From the NCBI GenBank assembly GCA_020137815.1, contig CM035362.1:2553891-2617890 (forward strand): a stretch of 64,000 nt of DNA. The letters are read 5' to 3'. Under the pieces are notes generated by a model. The model worked only from the letters and a program-made list of their open reading frames with translations, was not told the DNA's origin and did no database searches. Each line of letters opens with the position of its first letter. Within the stretch, counting starts at the first letter, position 1. Source of the DNA: Hormiphora californensis. Its lineage: Eukaryota > Ctenophora > Tentaculata > Cydippida > Pleurobrachiidae. Below are positions 24,353-35,006 of this stretch, one piece after another. Both the position numbers and the translations under genes were made by a program.

Positions 24353-25377
24353 TCTCTCTACCATTTATGACTTTTATTTGACAGTCCCCCCTACCTTGGT
24401 GCCAACGTGAAATACTTTCCTTTCTCACATTTTTTAAATCAAAATCCGACCTTTTAGTTTTTTTTTCTGGAGAATTAGCACCTTTTATAAACTCAGCTCT
24501 TGATTGGTGGAGGAAAGGGAGCTCGCTATAAGGTTGGCGATTATATAAAAGTGCCTATATATATTCGCCAAGCGTTTAGTAACCTTCTAACTACTACTTC
24601 CTCGAGTTTTCTTCTTTTCTGTTAAAGTGTCTTTTCTCTGTTACTGGTTTTCCATTAAGTTCAATTATTCCTTATTTTTAACCAACCCGAAAATTAGGAA
24701 CAGTGGAACCCCGATTTACAAAGAGGATAGAATTTCACCAAGTAGATCGGCGTTCCGGTAAATCAGGGTCCGCCATCAGACTTTTTTATACCTGGAATGG
24801 AAATATTTCCTTATCTAGGCCTTTTGGGCTCTTGGAAAGTCCCTGCCTCTTGTTTAGTATGAACTGAAGCTCGTGGCTCGATACGATCATGTATCCTGAA
24901 AATAGTTGTTTTATGAGTTACTTTTGATACGCTTCAGGCCGGTCCAGGCTCTTGAGGTTGCTAACCACGTTACCAAGGTAACAGAGGGTGTTGTTAACAA
25001 TAGATACGTTACCTTTGTAGAGCGAGACACCTTTGTTGTCGATTTTCTTCCCTTTGAAGGGGGTTCCGCCTGACAACCAAGGCCGTGATGATGCCATTCT
25101 GGGGTCTACAAGATATGGACGGTGTTATAACAGGTGAGGGAAGCAGTAATGGAAGCAATAACCTTAAAATCTAAAGTCTGTATGAGCGAATAGTCGATAT
25201 ATACAAATACAGCAATAGAATTAACAAAACATAGAAAAGAAGAATATAAAGGTTAAAGGTAAAACAGAACAAAATTGTGCATTGAGATGAGTGAGTTGTT
25301 GTACTACTGTCTACTCAACGACAACATTGAAACAGCCGTACCCGTCCCATTCATGATGTACACATTGGTGTACCCTC
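18644..25377 (-). CDS. Unrecognised gene, C-terminal ~200 residues (5' end not found)
   Basis: Seven minus-strand exons are phase-compatible: 25315-25377, 25013-25105, 24792-24895, 20502-20572, 20265-20336, 19869-19975 and 18644-18747, ending HPGVY and TAA. The product is polar and Ser/Pro/Asn-rich, with words ASSRPWLSGGTPF, MIVSSHELQFIL, FDSAFYDMNE, NNAAYFDN, SSSVSSDEWVHF and GLDNPAFNFND. No domain is recognised. NPAF and several aromatic-acidic motifs would suit a cytoplasmic tail or an adaptor-binding region; that is inference. The last four exons are the most secure. The 4.2 kb intron 20573-24791 contains a low-quality simple-sequence block, so the link across it is uncertain. Exon 25013-25105 has a second in-phase donor that would extend it to 24974. 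No start codon exon was found. Confidence 0.45.
19038..19140. repeat. Poly-C interrupted ATCAAGCC repeat
   Basis: ATCAAGCC or ACCAAGCC words alternate with C runs of 8-15 bases. It lies in an intron of the unrecognised minus-strand gene. Confidence 0.8.
21370..21600. repeat. Degenerate CAGTTC / GAGTTC repeat tract
   Basis: Words such as GCAGTTCCTGAGAG, GAGTTCTG and GAGAGTTCCTGAGA recur irregularly about every 15-25 bp. No coding signal. It lies in the 4.2 kb intron. Confidence 0.6.
22680..24360. repeat. Long pyrimidine/purine low-complexity block
   Basis: CT-rich degenerate sequence to about 23830 switches to GA-rich to about 24290, then to a (CT)n run. At 23030-23140 there is an abnormal series of doubled homopolymers (G, A, C runs). 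The whole block reads like poorly resolved simple sequence. Its Ser/Leu and Arg/Glu frames are artefacts. Confidence 0.85.
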
Positions 25378-25454
25378 CTAAATAGACGTGAGAGGACAGT
25401 GCAGGAGGGAGAGAAGAAGAGGGGATATCATACCCAACCGACAACATTACTGAG

Positions 25455-25619
25455 TACAGTCGGACCCCGATTTAACGGAACCCCGATTTAACGGCAGGAT
25501 AATCTTCCCCCCATATAGGAAAGTAACAGTACATATTTGACCCTGATTTAGCGGATACCCCGATTTAACGGACAAAACCCTTTCCCCCGAGGGTGCCGTT
25601 AAATCGGGGTCCGACTGTA
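25455..25619. mobile_element. MITE, TACAGTCGGACCCCG family, full copy
   Basis: Inverted ends TACAGTCGGACCCCG and CGGGGTCCGACTGTA. The internal word CCCCGATTTAACGG occurs twice in direct order plus once near the right end as its complement. A decayed second copy with the same flank lies at about 25870-26035, showing that the surrounding sequence was duplicated. Confidence 0.85.
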
Positions 25620-26136
25620 CTACCATTGTAAGCGTATAATGAGACTTTGATACCAAATTAGAGACACACACAGCTGTGTTTGTTATCTCACTTTATATCA
25701 GGGAAACTAAACCATCAAGTCAGAAGTTTGTAGTTCCAACTTCAATTGGAATTGGGGTTGGACGGCCGCCGCTGCATCTCATTTCTGCTAACTAAGGTAC
25801 AACTGACGGAACCTCCAAATCGTAGGGACGATCGAGGAACAAAAGGGTGATAATACCCACCGAAACTAGAGTACTGGACCCCATTTAACGGAACCCCGAT
25901 CTAGGCAGTATAATTTTCCCCCCCCATATAGGAAATGTAACAGTACATTTGACCCCTTATTTAGCGGATACCCCGATTTAACGACAAAACCCTTTCCCGA
26001 GGGTGCCGTTAATCGGGGTCCGACTGTACTACATTGTAAAGCGTATAAATGGAGACTTGATACCAAATTAGAGACAACAGCTGTGTTTGTTATCTCACTA
26101 TTCAGGGACAACTAAACCATCAAGTCGAATTTGGTA

Positions 26137-27682
26137 GTTCCACGTTCAATTGGAATGGGGTTGAGTCGCCGCTGCATCTATTTCTGCTAACTAGTGTTAC
26201 AACTGTACGGAACCCTCCAGCTCCGATACCCTGTTTACAAGCCGTACAGCAGGGATCTCGGCCAGATTCATCTCGATTAGGCACATATTGCTTCACACTA
26301 TTAGCAGATTGATCGTAGTCTTATACCATGAATCTCTGATAGAAACAAACATTGTATTCTAACAAGAGTCTAATCAACCTTCTCATGTGCTGGTCAGTAG
26401 GCTCCAGTAACATGGTATTTAACACAGTTCTCCCCCAGACAGTGCGATTAAACAACTGTTATAAAGGGTGGGTTGGGGGTAACTGATCCTAAACTGGCCA
26501 ACACATGGTAATGAGAGCGGTGGGTAGCCGTCCGGGTGTGCACTAACACCGGTACAATATGAATTGGAATTGGGGTTGGACGGCCGCCGCTGCATCTCAT
26601 TTCTGCTAACTAGTGTTACAACTGTACGGAACCCTCCAGCTCCGATACCCTGTTTACAAGCCGTACAGCAGGGATCTCGGCCTGATTCATCTCGATTAGG
26701 CACATATTGCTTCACACTATTAGCAGATTGATCGTAGTCTTATACCATGAATCTCTGATAGAAACAAACATTGTATTCTAACAAGAGTCTAATCAACCTT
26801 CTCATGTGCTGGTCAGTAGGCTCCAGTAACATGGTATTTAACACAGTTCTCCCCCAGACAGTGCGATTAAACAACTGTTATAAAGGGTGGGTTACTGGAG
26901 CCTACTGACCAGCACATGAGAAGGTTGATTAGACTCTTGTTAGAATACAATGTTTGTTTCTATCAGAGATTCATGGTATAAGACTACGATCAATCTGCTA
27001 ATAGTGTGAAGCAATATGTGCCTAATCGAGATGAATCTGGCCGAGATCCCTGCTGTACGGCTTGTAAACAGGGTATCGGAGCTGGAGGGTTCCGTACAGT
27101 TGTAACACTAGTTAGCAGAAATGAGATGCAGCGGCGGCCGTCCAACCCCAATTCCAATTCATATTGTACCGGTGTTAGTGCACACCCGGACGGCTACCCA
27201 CCGCTCTCATTACCATGTGTTGGCCAGTTTAGGATCAGTTACCCCCAACCCACCCTTTATAACAGTTGTTTAATCGCACTGTCTGGGGGAGAACTGTGTT
27301 AAATACCATGTTACTGGAGCCTACTGACCAGCACATGAGAAGGTTAATTAGACTCTTGTTAGAATACAATGTTTGTTTCTATCAGAGATTCATGGTATAA
27401 GACTACGATCAATCTGCTAATAGTGTGAAGCAATATGTGCCTAATCGAGATGAATCTGGCCGAGATCCCTGCTGTACGGCTTGTAAACAGGGTATCGGAG
27501 CTGGAGGGTTCCGTACAGTTGTAACACTAGTTAGCAGAAATGAGATGCAGCGGCGGCCGTCCAACCCCAATTCCAATTCATATTGTACCGGTGTTAGTGC
27601 ACACCCGGACGGCTACCCACCGCTCTCATTACCATGTGTTGGCCAGTTTAGGATCAGTTACCCCCAACCCACCCTTTATAAT
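26137..27682. repeat. Palindromic array of ~419 bp units (two in each orientation)
   Basis: A unit of 419 bp repeats directly: a partial copy to 26418, a full copy 26419-26837 and the start of a third to 26892. The order then reverses at 26892/26893 and continues with inverted copies to 27309 and about 27682. The full copies are nearly identical. Each unit holds the same open frame of about 100 codons starting MKQYVPNRDESG, with CC..C and PCVGQF words; in the first two complete copies it runs to ALSGGELC and a stop. It is on the minus strand in the left half and the plus strand in the right half. An upstream in-frame stretch (LLEPTDQHMRRL) is separated from it by one TAA. Function unknown. 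Confidence 0.9.
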
Positions 27683-29598
27683 AGTTCCAACTTCGAAATC
27701 GGTTCAACTTTCATGGACACGATTTTTTGTTGGATATTTTACCGATAGTATTTCACTTTTGAAAATTTTGAGTAAACCAAAAGTAAGATTAGTTTTGTTT
27801 CCAAATTCTCGATGTGGTCTCGTGGTATACCGGTGCCCGACTCAAAATTAACTTCATGTTATTGGGAGTGAGAACAATATAACATTAAAAGCGCTGTGGT
27901 AATCTTCGAATTAACTGGGGTTGGGATTGTTCGAGACAGCATCGGTCCTTCTACTAGAAAGACCGATGCTGTCTCGAAAGATCCCAACTTGTCTACTTGC
28001 AGAGAACCTAGAGATTTCTAGAATGATATAAGGTGGAGCTGCAATTTATGCTTTTTCTAGAAGCTGAAGCTGTAGTGCTAACTACTCCCCATCTTAGGGC
28101 ATGATACTGTTGTGCGGGGGACAATTGATTGATTGGTGGCCATATATGTTTCCCTTTTAAAAACTCCCACTGAAATCTCTTATTGGACGGTACTATTAGG
28201 TCTCGTTTTATCTTTCGGGTGTCCTAACATGGCTAGTTTAATTCTCCTACGACATTTTTAGAACTGCCAATGAATCGATAAGGGCTCGATAAGTGTTGAG
28301 TTTTCCAAATACGGTTCCTTCTCCTTCAATATTGCCACACCCGCGACGCCGGCTAGCGGGTCCTGATAACTGCTCTATATTTATTTCACCGCCATATATG
28401 GGCATGACAGGTGAGCCTTCTATTGCGTTAAAGCTGCCGCCTCACTGCGTAGGAGCTCACTTCTTGTAGCGCTCATTTTGTAGTAGTCGAGCCTTGAGAT
28501 CTAGGGTAAAAGTTGAATTTATTTTTATGTTTTGATTTTTGACCTAAAATCCAAGTTATATAGTTTGAAAATAATAAGTCTCCTGGGTTTCTCTCTTCAT
28601 TTGGTTTAATTGATTGGGGAAGTTGAAATCAAGGGGGTAGCTCGGAGTTGAATAATTGCTACGCGACTTCCTCAGATAGAATAATATAGTGTCGCATTAT
28701 ATCCCATGGGCAATGATTTTGTCCCATTTGTCACAGTTTTAATGATATTTTGTTATGTTTCCCCTGCTTTAGTCTCTTGTAAGCATGTTGAGTTATCACG
28801 TACTTGTAAGTTTTGTTAGTCCTCACATTGACATTTTGATAGTCAACTAACCGCCTGGATCGCTTTGTAGAAGCTGCTTGCGACGTAAAAGTTAAATTTC
28901 CCATTCGTGACGTCAATAAGATATAAGATGAATTGTATTCAGATATTAACTGGGGAAGAGAGAGAGAGAGCTGGCAAATTGAAAAGATGACGTCACAACA
29001 TTATATGCGGTTTAAAATGAGTTCTTTCCCAGCTGTTGAAATGGTAGTTCTTTCACAGTTCAAGAAAAAAAAATGCCTCATTTCTTGAGGTAATTTTTAT
29101 AATGGTCCGGTCATCCAATAAAATGGTTTTACTTTTGTAGTTCACACGATTAATGCTCCCCTTTCACATGATGCTCCCTAACGCGTTCATTTCTTCCCAT
29201 AATTCAGTTTGTTACGATCTAACCCTCCGGAGCGCACGCAAAGAGCGTCGAGCTAGGCAATAATTCAGCATAACATAATCTGTCTATATAATTCCAATCT
29301 AGTATGAATCTTGGCAGAGCTCTGTCCCCAATTTGCCACCTTTAATGCATGCTTACTTATATAGCGTGTTCAATGCAGTGCTATTACTCTTAGAAGACTT
29401 ATAGTAATAATATGCATATTGCATTTGAATATTGAACTAAATATTATCAGATTGCTTTTAGTTTCATGATTCTGCCGTTCCTTTCTTGTTTTGCTAAATA
29501 ATAATACGATCCTTTGACTTATATTTTATAGTTTCGACCAAATCTCTACACCAGTATTTAACCACCAACCTACTACTGTATAGCTAATTAGTACTAAT
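27683..29598. other. Intergenic, no gene recognised
   Basis: AT-rich and unique-looking, with one perfect-type hairpin (separate entry). No phase-compatible exons were found. Confidence 0.5.
27921..27987. ncRNA. Hairpin of pre-miRNA size (candidate only)
   Basis: Two 27-nt arms (27921-27947 and 27961-27987) pair with only two adjacent mismatches around a 13-nt loop. The size and single internal mismatch resemble a short-hairpin precursor. It could equally be a remnant of a foldback element. Confidence 0.25.
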
Positions 29599-32500
29599 AT
29601 GGGCGGAGCACACTCACGTCGGAGTAGAGCGAAGGGTAAGATGGTGAAATGTCAGAGCTTTGAGGAGTTTATAAGGAAGGGAAAACCAGGAGAGGGAAAC
29701 CCCAGCTACAATATTCAACTTGATAATGATCAGGTACGTGTGATGTGTGTTTACAGGGGATCACTGATATCCCGGATCAGGCACTTAGTTCAGGAGGGGG
29801 TCTATTATAACAGCTGGGGTATCTTATTTTGTATAATTGTGGTTGTCTCCCTACTCAGGGGCGTATCACAGGAGCGACTAGATCATGTGTAGTTGAAACT
29901 GCAAATCGGAGAAAGTTAAAACCTACTCTAGAATCTAGAGTCTAGATGTAGATACTATAGAGGGCGCCAAAACCCGATAGTGCTCGATCAATGATTGAGA
30001 GCTGGTTCAAACAAAGGGAAACAAGAAATTTTGCCACAAAATTTCTTGTTTCCCTTTGTGTCTAGATGTAGATATTAAATTTTCTTAATTTAGTTCTAAG
30101 ATTCGTAGTTTAAACCACATGTTTTAATTTGATATGTAAGGTGGTTGTCCTTCCTAAATTATACTGCAGACAACTAGCTAGTTATGTGATGTAACTGTCA
30201 CCTTATCTAACTACCCTCTCTTTCCTTCCCTCTATCTTTCTCCCCTCTCACTCGATCTCTCTATCTATCTCTTTCTCTCTTCAACTTTCATATTTTTTGA
30301 ACTCTTTAACCTTTTATATTTTACTTCCCCAGTCTCCCTCTCTCAATCTTATACGCCTGACATGACTATTGCATCACGCCTCGACTGATAATCGGGCGAT
30401 TTAAAAGAAATTAGGAGAAAAAAGGGGGGAATAAAACGTCTTGCCTAACCGTCTTGTTCTTGGAATCGAGTTACCGATTTTAAAACTACAATTTAGGGAT
30501 AAATCGCTTCAATATTAGTTGGGAGACTGGCTATATTGAGCAATGTACAGGGTGTTCATTTTGGATCTTTACAAGCGTTGGGCTTCACCCAGAAAAAAGT
30601 TGACAAGATTAGGTCATGAAACTTCATACTTGGACTATTCTATACCCTCATTCAAGGTTCCTGGGGGTTTTGGAACTCTAGCACCCCGGGAAGTGTGTTT
30701 TTGGCATCAAAACTACCAGAAGGAATTTTTTGCTGGTGCTGAGACTTTGCTAAAATGTTTTTTGGGTATTTTCTATGTCAATCCTAGAGTTTCATGGAGA
30801 TTGGATGTGTTTTTCGGACTCAAAATTTCGTAAAAAGTGGCCGAAAAGACTCAATTTTTGCCGTTTTTTGAGCCGTTTTCGAGCTTTTCCAGCCACTTTT
30901 ATCGAAATTTTGAGTCCGAAAAACACATTCAATCTCCATGAAACTCTAGGATTGACATAGAAAATACCCAAAAAACATTTTAGCAAAGTCTCAGCTCCAG
31001 CAAAAAATTCCTTCTGGTAGTTTTAATGCCAAAAACACACTTCCCGGGGTGCTAGAGTTCCAAAACCCCCAGGAACCTTGAATGAGGGTATAGAATAGTC
31101 CAAGTATGAAGTTTCATGACCTAATCTTGTCAACTTTTTTCTGGGTGGAGCACAACGCTTGTAAAGATCCAAAATGAACACCGTGTAGCAAATTATTAAA
31201 CTCACATTTCTTTCCAGGTTCGTGTTTCATTCAAATTCAACTTGATCGGTGATGTCCGGTCACTTGGGGAACAGGGCAAATCCAACTCTGATGGTACAAT
31301 TGATGAGTGTACATCTCAGCAACGAAGTACGTGTAAAATACTGGACTTCTCTAGACATGTGTACCGAAATGTTCTAAAAGCTTAGTTTTTCTACTTTATC
31401 TCTCCTGGCCCTCTCTCTTTAGAGCGACTAAATTCTCAACTTAGTTCACCCTCTAACATATCTTTCCCCCTCTAGAGCGACTAAACTCATTGAGGAATTG
31501 CCGGAGTAGTTCCTATCTGCAGAGATCTTGTTCACGGGAGACAACCGATGGGGGACAATCCAGTTTCCGATATAGCGCTGAATCTCTTACTGGTAATTAT
31601 AAAGTTTGTTCCTTGTTCCCTCGCCACTGATAGGGTAAACCGGGGCAATTCGAACAACTGGGGCAATTCGAACATAGTACTGCCCGTCTCTCACCTAGTT
31701 AAGCTATCATAATGACGTCATCCTATCTCCAGAAGAAAACTGCTCGTTCGAGCCTGCCCGTTACCACTAAATAGGCTCTAGATCCGGTTTAAGTTGGTCA
31801 ATTTACGATTTGAAAAAACCAGCTGAAAGCTAATAATATCAGCTTTCAGATGGTATAAAAATTATTTAAATATTCGCATGTTTTCATTCCAAATTCTGGT
31901 AAATTAAGATTACCGGGGCAATTCGAACAACCGGGGCAATTCGAACATGGGCAATTTGGTTAACACACCGGGGCAATTTGGTTAACTCCCGGGCCAATGA
32001 TGTGCAGTTCTTTGCACCACGTGATCACGCGTGATACCGGGGCAATTCGAACAAGAACGACCAGCGTGTAGATTGCGTGTAGATTACATTGTTCGAATTG
32101 CCCCCACCTCTAACAACACCAGGCGGGAATCTTCTTCTGGTGTTGTGAGGACGTTCACGTGACTCCCACGTGACGAAATAAAGCACTCCTATTGGTGTTG
32201 TCCGAATTGCCCCGGTACCATTTTTTCCGACCAAAATTTTTAAATTAGGTATTTAGTTAAGTAAATGATGGTCCCTAGAGTTGAAATTTATCTTATTTGA
32301 AAGATAAAATAATGAACTTTAATCCTATATAATTTTTTTCATTGTATCTTTTTTTAAATGGGAGTGAGAACCGATTAAGTAAAAAGTTAACCATTTTGCC
32401 CCGGTTTACCCTACTGAATTAATTAAATTGTTCAGACTGCCCCCCCCCCCTGGAGTGATAAATCGCCATAATAAATAGTAAAACTAACCCACTCCTACCT

Positions 32501-32900
32501 CTCTCCAGATGTTACCTCTATGTTCACAATGGAGTCAAGTAGTGATAACTGCAGTCTGGGGGACTCTCAACTCCTCTCTCAGCCCTCAGTTCACCGGGCC
32601 GTCAACACTGTCATCAGTAGCAAACATAGCTTGGGATCCAGTAGAACTCTCAGCAGCTTCAAAACTCAGAGCACCTGCAGTGGGTAAGTGTTGAATTGTG
32701 TTGAATCGTCATCATGTGTCAAGCTGTAATCGCGGGATAGAATATTCCAAGCATTTATTATCGCTATTTCAACCAACGGCTATTTTTTTATCAACAGCTG
32801 AGCTGCTTATATTCTCTCTGCCATTCTCTCTTTTTCTCTACCCCTCACTCTCTCTCACCCCATCTCTCTCTCTCTCCCTCTCTCTCTCTCTCTCTCCCCC

Positions 32901-32934
<34 letters not shown>

Positions 32935-32935
32935 T

Positions 32936-32966
<31 letters not shown>

Positions 32967-32967
32967 C

Positions 32968-33047
<80 letters not shown>

Positions 33048-34946
33048 TGTCCTAGGGTTATCACCACTGCTGATATACTGCTCAATATCACTCTGGTGTC
33101 AGCTGTTCTGCGTGTTTGAGAGAGAGAGGTGATCTACTACATATATAAAACTAGTTTCAAATGGGTCTCATGAATGGGTCCGTCTCCGAGGAGCTGAAGA
33201 AAAGGCAGTATAACTATCACCGAAGCCGGGTTATCGACTACTACTTGGCATCGCTACATAGGAAGAAGATGATCACTAGTTCTAATAGTACCATGAGAGG
33301 TCTGAGGGTTGGTGGAAGTGGTGGTGGAGGGAAGCTGATGCCGAGACGAGTCCCTGTGCTAAAGCTGCATAGCTGGTAATGTTACCTTATTTGGTGTTGA
33401 CTGTTGACCATATATATGGAAAGTTTCATGTTGGCATCATTGTTTTACCTGTATAATATAGCTGATTATTTGTCTAACTCCCTCTCTATTTCTTCCAGGT
33501 CATCTTGTGCAACTGCCCATGGTGAAAGTCTACTATTAGATCTGGAAATATCCAGACTAGCAAGACACGCTGGGAATCAATACATGACCAAACAGGTGTC
33601 TATAACATTAGATTAGAGCAACACAGTGTCTATTACTTCCACCTTCTTTAACATTTGATTTTAAATCATACCTCCCGGCATACCCTCTTCTTTAGTCACA
33701 TGTCACTACCCGCTATAGTTGTACATGTTTACCTTAATACTCACATGTCACTACCCGCTATATACCTATCTCTCCTGCTGCAGGTACAAGCATTAGCAGG
33801 ACTCGCTACCCAGAGTATGGTGGATTTTCGGAAGAACAAGAGGACCATGCCCAGCCATTCCAGCGAGGTGAGGATTAGAAGTTTTTGGATCATAATTCGG
33901 ATCATAATTTTGATCATAATTCGGATCGTATTTTAAATCATAATTTGTTTTTGACAGCTTTGTATCGATTTTAATGGATACAGAAACTAATTATTGCCTT
34001 ACCTCTTGATATTCCTGTCATGTAACACCTGACTCCTCCCAGGACTCGGGGTTTCTAGACGAGACTGAGACTGTATCACACATTTCATCCTGCTCCAACC
34101 TATCCTCCCTGGATCACGGTACCCCGGCTGGGAACAGGTCCCGGGGGTGGTGGAAGAGCATGAGCAAAACGGATAGCTCCAGTAGTCTGGGAAGTAGATT
34201 GAGCACCTCCCAAAATCATCTTGATGTTAAAAAGGTAACATATTAAGACAGACTTGTCAGGCACTGACTGTACATTGCGCACCCCGCGATAAGGACGGTC
34301 TTTTATGAGACAGACAGACAGACAGACAGACAAATAGGAAATACATATTCACTAAGCCACGTGGATCTTCCACTATATACTACTCTGAGTAGACGTGTCA
34401 TGGAATTATAGTAGACGAGTAGACGAAGAAGTGCTCCCTGTTGTTAGTTTTTTTAAAGTTAAATAAAAATAGAAATTAGAAATTCTAAGCATCTTCCTTT
34501 TTTCAGAACTGTGATTATTTTAAGAGCGAGTTAACTGGAAAAGTACTCTCATTTCGGAGCTCGGCCAATCGAAGGAGTATCAGACACCTACCCGAAGCGA
34601 AACAAACAGTTATACTCATGGGCGCACTAGAAAACTTTCTCTTCTGTAAATTCAGGTGAGAGAGACATGTCCCCTTTCCCTCCTCCCCATGTCTCCTTTC
34701 CCTCCTTCCACCCCACCCCTCTTCCCGGACACGACACATGGTGATGAATATATTCAGGGTTATCTCTCTCTCCTCCTGCAGCAAAGCTGTCTCATTTCTC
34801 CTCCTATTTAACTAAGAAATCGAGCTCCAGTAGTTTCAATGTCAAAATGTGATGCAACAACTCTCCCTAGCTTTCTCTATCTCTTTCTCTCTCTTTTTTT
34901 CTATCTCTCTCTTTCTATCTCTCTCCCATTTATCTCTCTATCTATA

Positions 34947-35006
<60 letters not shown>

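Noticed and set aside
24974-25012. Extension of an exon giving NNTLCYLGNV, reminiscent of receptor L-domains
   Set aside because: Only one short stretch looks similar, no Cys-rich domain or further repeats follow, and a shorter donor works equally well.
30543-31205. Pairs of similar open frames on both strands
   Set aside because: They are the mirror images of the two arms of a foldback element.
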